Below, piece after piece: positions 11,450 through 21,740 of a stretch of 64,000 nucleotides of DNA. The notes below the pieces were generated by a model. It was given only the letters and a program-made list of their open reading frames with translations. It ran no database searches and was not told the DNA's origin. Origin of the DNA: Nymphaea colorata (taxonomy: Eukaryota > Streptophyta > Magnoliopsida > Nymphaeales > Nymphaeaceae). The number at the start of each line of letters is the position of its first letter. Within the stretch, counting starts at the first letter, position 1. A program made the position numbers and the translations under genes. Location of the stretch: the NCBI RefSeq assembly GCF_008831285.2, contig NC_045144.1, forward strand, positions 18,987,716 through 19,051,715, written 5' to 3'.

Positions 11450-13335
11450 CAAACTATTAAGATTCACCACCATTATCTGGACTTCTAGCTGAAATTAAAA
11501 AAAAAAAAAAGTATAATTTTTTTGTTGTTTTTGTTCTTCTCCTGTAAGGGTTTCTCCATTGGTGGAAGAGTCGGGAGGTTGGGATTCTTTCTCTTGTCGG
11601 GGCTTTCGTCTTCTTCTTCATTTCATGTGGGTGAGGGTTGGCTACCTGACTGTGGAACCAAACTTCACCTGCCAACTGAACGTGGCATGCAACACTACAG
11701 GGGCCAGGGAGGAGCATGTGAACTCAAAAGGGGTTGGTTGGTAGAGTTGGCGTCCTATATCTGCTCCCCTTTCCGAGTCTCTCAGAAATATCTCAGTCGT
11801 TTATATAAATATAGATACATGACATAATCAAATTTTGATCTTATGAATCTTATTGATTAATTGTAGAAAAACGTAAAAGGAAAATTTGATTGCTTTGAAT
11901 TTGAAATCCATGGATCATGTCCATCTGATGTGACAATTATATGAACAATTTTTTTTGTGCACCACTATGCTTAATGACTAAAATGCTTCTTATTAATAAA
12001 AAAACTGCAAAAAGTAAAAAAAAAAGGCCATTTCTTTTTAAATAATTTTCAGAATACCCCAACTCCCATTTTTTGGGGTATAACCGAATGACGTTTTATA
12101 AGATTTTTTTTCCAGAAAAGCTTGTATTTCCATCCAATATTATTTGAGTTTCCAGGATCATGCAACAAAAAAAGAAAAGAAAAAGCGATGTCTGTTTCTG
12201 TTGGCCTGTCGAGTACGGGGTCAATCTCCAACTGCATGAAGTAAAAGATTCTTCACACGGTTGACATGGTCTTGTAAAACTGGGTTTCCATCTCGTATCG
12301 GAAACCTCAAAAACGATACACATTGTCTTGTATCGGCCTATGTCAGTCTCTAAAAATAAATTTAAAAATTATTTTATTAGTTATTACTTTTTATTAATTT
12401 GTCGGCACATAATGGCGGATACGAACCCATGTGGGTCGATGCAGAGCCAACTCGGTCTCGACTTGACTCCTAGACACTGGGGATGGCATTATGAACATGC
12501 CTTTCGAACCATGCTGTCGCATCTCAGTTGTCAATTTGAATGTGGAACCACCCTTTGAATTTTTGGCATGTTCTTAGGGTTCATGTTTAGGGTTGACCAA
12601 CCCCGTTCAAAGTTGGATTTGGGCCATAGTTTTAATTAAAAAATAGAATATTTATATGACATATATATATATATATATACATATTAAAAATATATTAAAA
12701 TTTATAATAATGATATATTTTACCAAACAGTTAGGCTGGTCAGACTCAAGCTATGGGCCCGAAAGCGCGATGAACTCCTAGCCCAGTGCCCAGCCTTACT
12801 TAACCACTCCATGTGCCCGATTAAGCCCATAAGTTTTAAGCTCACACTATATATTAATGTGACCCCAATACGTGACCCCAATACAAGGGGCCAAGGTTGG
12901 CATGTGAGATGATGGCGCCCACATATTAGCCACTAAATGGAATGGCCATATTGATGACATTAATTGGATCAAATAAAGAGGAATAAATTAATTAAAGAGC
13001 CAAACTGGTGGTTCTATTTAAAAAATAACGTGCAACTTTTTTATTTGATGGCTTTATCATTGTCTAGAAGTTGGCGAAAAATGTACATGAAAAGGCACTA
13101 ACTAATGGGGCAAATAATAAATTATCACTCAATTTACAAATTAACAAACAAACGGATTGTGCACTTTAGAAAATTGAAGATCAAGACCAAATTACAAAAA
13201 ACCACTCAAGAAATAATGGATTAACAAACAGCTCCCTCAACTTTTAGGCAGCAGTTGGATGACGCCCTCAGAAACAACTCTATCTTATAAATAGTAGGTT
13301 TAGTTAAAGCCTGGTTTTCTAATCCGTTTTTGGTT
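11450..13335. other. Intergenic, no gene recognised
   Basis: Mixed AT-rich DNA. 11520-11760 is more GC-balanced with weak open frames on both strands but no family match. An (AT)n tract lies at 12661-12680. The 12720-12850 stretch has repeated GCCC and CCCGA words typical of degenerate plant elements. I can support no gene here. Confidence 0.4.
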
Positions 13336-13545
13336 TTATTATTATTATTATTAAGTGCGAGTAGTTCATTCCACTATCCTTAAGAGATCCTCTTGTGCTC
13401 GGTCTCTTGGGTTTCCAAGGATGGTGTTTTGGGACCTTTTATGTTATAGAGATAGAACGCACTGAAGTGACCATTCCAAGACTTGAACTTGAGTCCTTAA
13501 AGGAGCCAAACTACCTTACCACCCAGTATGCTACCATTTCTCGTT
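13336..13545 (-). mobile_element. tRNA-derived SINE-like element
   Basis: On the minus strand there is a good RNA polymerase III box A (TAGCATACTGG, 13523-13533) followed 34 bases later by a perfect box B (GTTCAAGTC, 13480-13488). A tRNA-unrelated body follows, and the element closes in an (ATA/TAA)n tail at about 13336-13353. Order, spacing and tail fit a plant tRNA-derived SINE. I could not find certain target-site duplications and do not know the family. Confidence 0.6.
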
Positions 13546-14374
13546 TTCTAAAAAAAAAGTAAGGCATTAGGTTAATCATTCACTTTTTGAAAAACTTAAT
13601 TGAATTATGTAAATAGCCCATCAATCACAATTATCTTGTAGAAATTAAAAAATGAAAACAATGCCATTGACCCCGCGATAAACTTTAAGAGAATTAAAAT
13701 TTTACTTTACCCCATGTAAAAAATTTTAAAAAATTATATTTTAACTCGTGTTAAAATTTTGAAATTATAGTATGAACTCTGCAATGAAAACTTTTTAACT
13801 CTGCCCCTAGGCAAACCCTGGTTAAGTTTCACGAGGATGATAGAGGTCAATAGTGTCAACCAAAATTCATTGATCAGACTCCAATTTAATAAAATAAAAT
13901 TTGACAATTCCCTCGAATGAAATCCACATATGTGTAGGGTATAGTACACCCATCAATTACATCAATTAGAGTGTTGTTTTCTCACCTTGTATGGTATAGA
14001 GAATGAACATTCATGAAAATAAAACATACAAACGTGTATTTTATGCATCCGCTTATTCGATCAGTTATGTTAAAAAGGAAGGAAAAAAAAAAGAATCATT
14101 CTTTTATTACACTCCCCAAAAGAAATCAACCACATGAAGCGTGTGTTTCACTAATCATAGGACCAAATTGTCAACAGCTAATTTTAATGAGCCACTTCAT
14201 CTTGCTTCGAATGGGGTGAACCGATAACATAATATATAAAATACTACAACTGACAGCTCTGTTTCCTTGAACGATTCCAACTCTTCGAAAGATAATAAAA
14301 ACATCGACCTTTGGAACTAGATATTGGTGACTTCATTTAATGGTTACTTCAATATATATATATTATATATATAT
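13546..14374. other. Intergenic, no gene recognised
   Basis: AT-rich. The piece at about 13740-13810 (AAATTTTGAAATTATAG, then an ACTCTGCCCC end) resembles the interior and end of the hAT-like element at 16967-17155 and may be a decayed relative. Confidence 0.4.
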
Positions 14375-15460
14375 ATATGACTTGTTAGTTGAAAGCTGAT
14401 AGAATGGGCGACCAAACCATATTTTAATAAAGTAGACAATGAATATGCAACTCCTCCAATGCATGTGGTTGCAGCGTCAACTTAGTTCTTACTTCCAAGC
14501 AAAGTGCACCAACAAGAGAGAGAGAGAGAGAGAGAGCTCAATTAGTTGTTCTTATCAATGCATGTTGTCACAATGTCAACTTAGGTGAGTGGTTATTTTT
14601 TCATCACCCCGATAGAGAGGCTGTAGAGCCCCTTGTGCCCCTCACCCCCAGCACAGTGTCAACTTAGTTCTTGTTTCACAAGAAAACACAACGAGTGGGT
14701 AGAGAGAGAGAGAGAGAGAGAGAGCTGATAAAAATGAGAATGCATAACAAAATTTGGGGATAAGAATTCTCCTACATACAAAAATAAACCAAAAAAATAA
14801 AATAGAAAGAACGAATTATAAAAGACAACAACACAATAATATATGACATGAACATGCATTATATTTCTTACATTATTGGCTGACAGGTATAACTTAAGGA
14901 GCATTTTCGTCATTTTACACACACACACATACACATATATATATATATTCGTTTTACTTATATCACTTTTGCCCTCATATAAGATGGGTCTTCCCTTTAG
15001 CCAACATAAGTATTTTGGTAGTTTTGAGGCCATATCCTCATAATATATGACATTCTTCTGGCTAACAACCAAAAGGAAGATCTTAAAGGAAAATACTTTC
15101 TAAAAATGTTGTTTTGTGATTCAGTTTGTTTCGGTTAACAATCTACTGTTTGATAAAGAGGCCCGAAGGCTCCTCCATTTTCCCTGCCCCTGGGTCCTGA
15201 ACTGCATCGGATTCCAAGGACAATTGGTTAAAAATAAGCTTGATTTCATACGTGGTTGCCCCAACAAACTTCATGGTTATAAATAAATTTATTAGGATAT
15301 TGAGTTCGAAGAAACCTTAGAGCAAGATTCAATCAAACACCAACGAATGGGATGAAGTGAGCTCATAGTATCCCAACTGACCTCGCATTTTTTATAACAA
15401 TCAAGATGGCTATATCATCCTAATAAATACTTAGCTAATTTTCGGATAAAACTTTAGAAT
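14375..15460. repeat. Direct duplication, copy 1
   Basis: This block shares an ordered series of segments with 15762-17440: CTTGTTAGTTGAA at the left; a TGCAGTG..AACTTAGTTCT unit followed by (GA)n; ATTATTGGCTGA; CCTCATATAAGATGG; TTTAGCCAACA; AAATACTTTCT; the CCTGCCC..GGGTCC stretch; AAAAATAA.CTTGA; and TAGTATCCCAACTGACC near the right end. No coding signal is present. Copy 1 lacks the 188-bp insertion found in copy 2 and has fewer 135-bp subunits. Confidence 0.85.
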
Positions 15461-15469
15461 CAGAAAAAA

Positions 15470-15655
15470 TATATAGTGACAGAGCTAGAAAATGCTGGCT
15501 AAGGGATACTCAAAATAAAAATTTAAGGGACATCGATATGTAAATGAGAAAAATTGTTCATAGATATCAATATAAAAATAAGAAGTTTTTTTAAGGTCCA
15601 TGTGAGCAATTGCCTACATGTAACCAACACCTGCCTCGGCCCCTACATATAATAT
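15470..15655. mobile_element. Possible hAT-like MITE, decayed
   Basis: It begins AGTGACAGAGCTAG and ends with a CCTCGGCCCCTAC stretch, with an AT-rich interior and a GTAAATGAG motif. The start resembles the CAGTGGTGGAGCC start of the better-preserved element in the next duplication copy. The ends pair only weakly. Confidence 0.35.
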
Positions 15656-15989
15656 ACTCTAAACCCCCATAGGGCTAAATCATTTGCACCTCTTAATTGA
15701 GATCGACCACATGATTAGTGTGTTCATAGGCTAAACAAGAGTATTATATATATATATATATATACTTGTTAGTTGAAGACTGATAGATTAGGCAACCAAA
15801 CCACAGCTTGGATTTCTAACAAGTTAGGAATTAAATATGCAACTTCATTGCCTGTAATTGCAGTGCCACTTAGTTCTAACTCCACAAGAAAAGTGCACCA
15901 ATAGTTCCAGGCGGACGGGAGAGAGAGACAGTAAGAAAGAAAGAGAGAGATTAGAAGATTTTATCAAATAGTTGATCTTCTCAATGCCT

Positions 15990-16405
15990 GTGGTTGCAGT
16001 GTCTGCTTAGTTCTCATTCCCCAAGAAACCCAAACCAATATCTCCAAGTGGGTAGAGAGAGAAAGAGAAAGAGAGTTTATTTTGTAATATATCACATGAA
16101 AAAACATTATATTTCTTATGTTATTGGCTGAGATGTGAACTTAGTTCTCATTCCCCAAGAAAACCAAACCAATAGCTGCAAGTGGGTAGAGAGAGAAAGG
16201 AAAGAGAGTTTATTTTGTAATATATCACATGAAAAAACATTATATTTCTTATGTTATTGGCTGAGAGGTGTCAACTTAGTTCTCATTCCCCAAGAAAACC
16301 AAACCAATGGCTGCAAATTGGGTAGAGAGAGAAAGAGAAGAGTGTTTATTTTATAACATATCACATGAAAAGGCATTTTATTTTCTTATATTATTGGCTG
16401 AGAGG
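15990..16405. repeat. Tandem repeat, about 135-bp unit, three copies
   Basis: TTAGTTCTCATTCCCCAAGA recurs at 16007, 16141 and 16276, giving periods of 134 and 135 bases. Each unit also has a GTGGGTAGAGAGAG tract, a TTTATTTT.TAA motif, CACATGAAAA and TTATTGGCTGAGA. The copies are very alike, so the expansion is recent relative to the larger duplication. Confidence 0.9.
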
Positions 16406-16966
16406 CTTTACTCTTGCTAACAATTGTATATAAATGCGTATGAGTGTATCCTTGAAGTTGTCCTACAATATGAATTTAAAAGTTAGTTCAATTGATTGAG
16501 AAAATATTTACCTTTTTTTTCTAGTGCAAGTGAAAGAACAAAGTTTTCCCACTTGGAAGAATGATGTTTTCTAAAAATCCAAGCTTCACATGTTTCAAAA
16601 GTGTATGTGATGAGATAACCATTTCGCAATTGTTTGCAAAAGTGAGGTCTGTATTAGGAAAAAAAAAAAGTGAAACCTGTTCTCGTGGCTAACATTAACG
16701 AGTCTTATGCCGATAACATTGAAAAACTTTGCTCCCACTGTATTATTCGAGGGGCATTTTTGTCGTTTTGCTTTTTGAGAGGTTATTGCCACTTCTACCC
16801 TCATATAAGATGGCTCCTTCATTTAGCCAACAAGGGTATTTTAGTAATTTTCAGCTCATGTTTCATAATCATAACAAAAGGTGAAATTTTAGAGGGAAAT
16901 ATTTTCTACAAATTTTGTTTTGAAATTTAATTTGTTTCAACACCACCCAATAAAGACATCGAAGGC

Positions 16967-17155
16967 CAGTGGTGGAGCCAAGGTAGGGTTCGCTTGGGCC
17001 CTGGCCCCCACTTCAATTTTTTTTTTAATTGTATGCAAATTTAAAAAAAATCATGTTCTATATAAAAAATTTTGAAAATGATATTTCAGCCCTAGTCAAA
17101 TTTTAGAAACTTTAATTCGGTTCACCTCATGAAAAATTTTTCGCTCTGCTCCTGC
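16967..17155. mobile_element. hAT-like MITE inside duplication copy 2
   Basis: The element begins CAGTGGTGGAGCC and ends CTCTGCTCCTGC, imperfect inverted ends of the common plant CAGTGGCGGAGCC type. It is flanked by CGAAGGC on the left and CGAAGCC on the right, a 7-8-bp target duplication with one mismatch. The matching place in copy 1 (near 15162) shows a single CGAAGGC, so the empty site is visible. Non-autonomous; no transposase. Confidence 0.75.
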
Positions 17156-17440
17156 CGAAGCCCCTTCCATTTCCCTGCCCGTAGGGTCCTCGGCTGCATC
17201 GAACTCCATGGTCAACTGATTAAAAATAAACTTGACTACATATGTGGTTGTACTTGTCCCAACCAACCTCCGAATTCAAAATAAACTTGAATTTGAAGAA
17301 ACCTTGGAACAAGATTCAATCAAACACCAACCAGTAGGAAGAAGGAAGCTGATAGTATCCCAACTGACCCTGCATTTTTAATAACAATGAAGATGGCTAT
17401 GTCAGTCTATTAAATACTTACCTAATTTTCGGATTGGAAT

Positions 17441-18551
17441 CCGAAAAAAAAGACTCGAAACTCCGAAAAAACATGGTTAAAAGAATAAAAAATCGACATA
17501 AAAAGAGTTGTTTATAAACAGTAAACAAGAGCTTTACTGGGCGAATTTAAGATCTTCAAGTTGAAGAAGGCCAAGAGTTGAATTGGAGTCGTCAAGCACC
17601 CAACTAACTAAATCCAACTTTTATGAGTCAGATTCATGAGAAAATCCAAATCCAATTAGTGACCAGATTGGAATCTGTGTGTCATTATGTAACAGTTGTT
17701 GTCCTCTGTCTTGGATCTTCTGGTTCAAAGCCTTAAATATTGTTTTTTAAATTTGGAATCACATGTATAGCGCCATGTTTGAAGGATGAAAGATTCTTTC
17801 ATTTAGGTGACCGCTTCTTCGCCAATTTCAAAGATGGGTTTCCCCGATTTAGAATTTGCTTGGGCAGGTCTTAGCCTTATTGGCAATTCTCAAATAAGGG
17901 CCTACATTTATCGTTGCCAATTCAACTCCATTGAAAATATGAATTATGATAATGAAAATAACAACAATGCTTTTTTTTTTATTTAAGTAAAGAAATTTTC
18001 TAATTTAAAAAGACTGTTGAATATCAGAAATTCCATCATGTTCCCAGATCTCATGGTCTCCTTTTTGGTTAGCAAAAGATTTGTAAATTAGGGTTTAGGG
18101 TTTAGGGTAAAAAACATCACAATTAACCTTTTTTGTGACATAACTGATTATGATCAGCGACGTAACTATTTGAAGATGTTTGTATGTATATAAATAAATT
18201 GGCAGTTAACAACTCTCAGCATTGCAGCTTAAAACTTTACAGAAGACATTGCTACTTTTAGTAGATAGCTTAATTTGAAGGAAATATATTAATCCTTTTT
18301 TAACGTTTTTTGTTATTATCGTTTATCTAAGTATAATCTTCATCAGCTCAGTATAAAATAAATCCCTAAAACATGCAACATGCGCATCAAATGTAATCAC
18401 GGTAGTGAATATAAGAACCAATGTTGTAGATATTGGTTTTCATCTCGTGTCCAAAATTTGAACGATGCCGGGGAATCAACGAGTATTGCCCCACATTGGC
18501 ATCTCTAAAATTAAAATTTAAAAATAAAAAAATACTGTTATTTTATTGAAA
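17441..18551. other. Intergenic, with a short TTTAGGG motif
   Basis: No gene recognised. Three TTTAGGG-like units lie at 18087-18108, too few for a telomere relic. Confidence 0.4.
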
Positions 18552-18754
18552 TATCAATGAATGTGAGACGAGCCAAGATATAGGAACTGATGTGGTTTGA
18601 ATCATCCCGTACAATGAAGTGAGAGTTTAACAATAAGAATATTTTGATCAAATGTATCAATGAATATATTGGGACGAGCCAAGAACTGATGTGGTTTGAA
18701 TCATCCCGTACAATGAAGTGAGAGCTTAACAATAAGAATATTTTGATCAAATGT
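18552..18754. repeat. Tandem duplication, 103-bp unit, two copies
   Basis: TATCAATGAAT at 18552 recurs at 18655; both copies carry GACGAGCCAAGA, TGATGTGGTTTGAATC and AATAAGAATATTTTGATC with very few differences. The open frame spanning it is a by-product of the repeat. Confidence 0.9.
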
Positions 18755-19930
18755 TTGAGGCGATGCAATATTTTATGAATCTGCTTTAATCTTTGGAATA
18801 AATTCATGAGACACTATGTTAGGATTTCTTGGCCAGATGCCATGAAAGATCCTGAACCAAGACTTGATTTCTTGACCCTGAACCAAGACTTGCATTCTTG
18901 CTGAAAGGGTCAATGTGATGTTCATCTATGATGATACCACTACATAATGTGGTGGAGATCTGCGCTCGAACCCTAACAACTACAGTTTTCTTTTCTTTTC
19001 TTTTCTTTTTCTCTTGTTTCATTGTGAAATGAAACTTACAAGGTGGCTCCTATTGAAGAAAAAGGCTAGTAGATCCAAATATGAAGTTTGAAATAAGATT
19101 TAAGTGTATCCGGTGAGTGAGAGGATCATCCCACCACCCAATGCGAGGCCCGAAGGCTTCCTCATTCCCTCTGCCTCTAGGGTTTTAAGCTGCGTTGATT
19201 TAGCTTTAGAATGATGCACCCTTCAACTTAGATGCGACGTCCTACGACCTCAAGATACAAGAGCATAGCGTCTACGGGAATCGAACTAGAGACCTGCCTT
19301 ATACAAACCCCTAACTCGACTTTATATGCACCTTTGAATTCTCACCGAGCAAAAATGCCTCTTCAATCAGTAGCTGGTCAGACTGTCGAGTGGATGATAG
19401 TTCCATGGACAGTTTGATTCTCATAAACATTACGCCAATGTGCATTGGTTGACATGTAATGCTGATGCATCTGACATTGAAGCAGCGCTGGACCTTAGAA
19501 ATAAAAGAACTTTGGCACTTCGGGCAATGGAACTCTTCTGTCACTCACTTGAAACACCTTGTCAGTGTTAAGCATCTTGTAAAAAATTATAAGTCCTTTT
19601 ACATGGTGTAAATGGATTGGATTCGTATCGGATATTTGTTTAATCATATTTGAATGTCCAAACTGCAAGCTAAATCTAAACCAGAACTAAATGTTCACGG
19701 GTCATGACAAAGAAGTCTTGTAACAAATATGATTTCAATTACTAATGTGATGCAGACTTTCTCATCAAGTCTCACTAATCAGATCCAGACCCCAACTGGA
19801 TATCGAATAATAAATGCACAATTGATATGACTGCGTGCATGCATGCCATTATAAAAGTTTCGGCCAAATCATACGCTTTGATTCAAGTTATTCTTATATC
19901 AAAAAAAAAAATTAACGTCCACAGTAACAT
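18755..19930. other. Intergenic repeat debris
   Basis: Contains another member of the GAGGCCCGAAGGC..CCCTCTGCCTCTAGGGTT family (about 19143-19200; see also 15160, 17155, 34917 and, reversed, 59210-59260). No gene recognised. Confidence 0.45.
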
Positions 19931-20002
19931 GTGGCTGTAGTTTAGTGGTAAGAATTCTACGTTGTGGCCGTAGAGACCTGGGCTCGAATCCCAGCAGCCA
20001 CA
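19931..20002 (+). tRNA. trnH-GUG (nuclear): tRNA-His (GUG)
   Basis: A 72-base cloverleaf. The acceptor stem pairs GTGGCTG with CAGCCAC, the T arm shows GGGCTCGAATCCC, and the anticodon loop TTGTGGC gives anticodon GTG at 19964-19966. There is no intron. The encoded G at the start pairs within the acceptor as read; the extra G-1 of mature tRNA-His is added later in eukaryotes. Compared with the usual plant sequence, the anticodon stem uses a T-A pair (CTACG/CGTAG) where I remember C-G, a change that keeps pairing. It looks functional. It sits alone on the plus strand in repeat-rich DNA. Confidence 0.95.
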
Positions 20003-20381
20003 ACCTGATATCGTTTTGCTGATCATTTTTGCCCGGCAAAACTGGGTTCGGTTTACACTTAACATTATTGAATATGGGAAAGGGGTTTAAAGAGTATTGC
20101 CCTTGGATTTTTTTTAGTTTATTTTCGTGTTAGTTTTTTTTTTTTTAATATCTACTAATGAGTGTAGCATATATCTGTTTGGTGGCTAGTGAAAACCACA
20201 TGAGTATTATCAAACTCAAGCTCAATTTCATTTGAATTGGGGATCTCAAACGAGTCGAGCTCCATCTTTAATACAAACTATCGAGTCGAACTCGAGCTTA
20301 CATTGTAAAGCTTAGCTTGAGCTCAAGCGGAGCAATATATGAATTGAGCCGAGCTGAAGATGGCTCCGTTCCAGCTCGAAT
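20003..20381. other. Intergenic, GAGCTC-rich repeat remnant
   Basis: After the tRNA comes a T-run, as expected for pol III termination, at about 20108-20148. From about 20210 the sequence is rich in CGAGCTC words, apparently an older piece of the same family as the element at 20382-20809. Confidence 0.45.
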
Positions 20382-20809
20382 AGGGGTGAACAATGAGTTG
20401 AGCTACTCGAGCTCAACTTGTTAAAGCTCGGCTCATGAACGAATTCAAGCTAAGTCATTTGCTTAACGAGTCGAGGTCGAGTTCATGAGTCGACGAGTTC
20501 AAATAATTTAGTTGAATTCGAGATCAACACATAACTGTCGAGTCAAGCTCGAGCCTTAATCGAGTTTGTTAAGCCTTAATTAAGTCAATATATTCAAACG
20601 AGTTTATGAGTTTGTCGAGCTCAACTCGACACGTAACGATGAACATCAATTATATTCAAACAGTTTGTCGAGCCTTAATCGAGTCAAGCCTGAATTCAAC
20701 ATATAACTGTCGAGTCGAGCTCAAGCTGCTTCTGTTGAGCTATTCTTGAGCTTGAGCCGAGCTCGAGTTGACTGAACTTGGACTCGACTCGGCTCGGCTC
20801 GTGTTCACC
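20382..20809. mobile_element. CTCGAGCTC-rich non-autonomous DNA element, copy 1
   Basis: It begins AGGGGTGAACAA and ends CGTGTTCACC, so its ends form an imperfect inverted repeat. The interior is packed with CGAGCTCAA, TTAATCGAGT and TTCAAACGAG words. About 430 bp align in the same order with the copy at 36575-37050. This is a common type of dispersed plant repeat. No protein is encoded. Confidence 0.65.
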
Positions 20810-21740
20810 ACGAGCTTCGGCTTGTGTACAACCTTACATGAACACATTCCTATAAAAATTAATGTCTTATTCAACTAAGCATTGACATACTAGTGCCTCC
20901 TTCATCAAAATTGCAGTAAAATTTTATAACTTAACATATAATTTTCTTGGGTATCTTTATGCAGCGGCAGAAATCGAGAGTTTGACATAATTGCCTTACC
21001 TAATGAGTATTTGAATTTGGATCCAATACTAAATCCGAATAATCACTATGGAAATATATTCAGCCTGTGCATGTTCAATGGAACTTGTTGAGATAATTTG
21101 GTATTGAATCTGAAATCTGGATGGAAGTTGGATTTTTCTCTTCTTTTAACCTTCAATTATTTCCAATTATTATTCTATTTTATTGTATTTTAATTATTTT
21201 TATATGTTTTCCATTATATTCCAGAAAACACAACTTTTTTTTCAAGTAAATATCTTTTTGCTTTTGATAACATTGTGCACGTTAACTAAAAAACTGTGCA
21301 CCAGAGAAATTTTTTACTGTGTATAATCAAAATGTTCCTTTTTTCACTAGACATATTTAATTATATGAATTACGTAAAGAATAATATTTATTCTCAATGA
21401 CAAAAAGAGAATTCAGTTTATATTTCTTGTGGAAACTAATTTAAAGAAAACTTCGTATTTAAAGTTGGAAAAAAATAAAATAAAAAATAAAAAGATTAAT
21501 TAGGGAAAATTTATAATATTTAGGACACATAATTTTCTCGCTCTCAAATGTTTTTTCAGAAATATATATGTTTTATTTATTTTAATTGTGGGACTTTTAT
21601 TTCTTTTTCATATATAAAAATTTTATTCCCTTTTTACCCCTCCCATTCCCTCCATCTTCTGCAGAGGATGCTTTTTGAGGAAGAGTATCTCTTAGAAATT
21701 CAAATTCTCCCGGGAGGAGAGGCGCCAGCAATTTTCGGGA
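20810..21740. other. Upstream region of the MTA/SAH deaminase-like gene
   Basis: AT-rich, no gene recognised. The last 200 bases include a TTTTTCATATATAAAAATTT stretch (21604 onward) that could serve as a TATA region, followed by a C-rich leader before the ATG at 21741. Confidence 0.4.

Larger units (their letters stand above)
15762..17440. repeat. Direct duplication, copy 2 (expanded)
   Basis: Second copy of the 14375-15460 block in the same orientation. It is longer because a 135-bp unit is present about three times (15990-16400) and because a 188-bp element is inserted at 16967-17155. The right end matches at TAGTATCCCAACTGACC and CTAATTTTCGGAT. No gene is present. Confidence 0.85.

Noticed and set aside
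18087-18108. Three TTTAGGG units resembling a telomere repeat
   Set aside because: Too short for an interstitial telomere; such runs are common in plant non-coding DNA.
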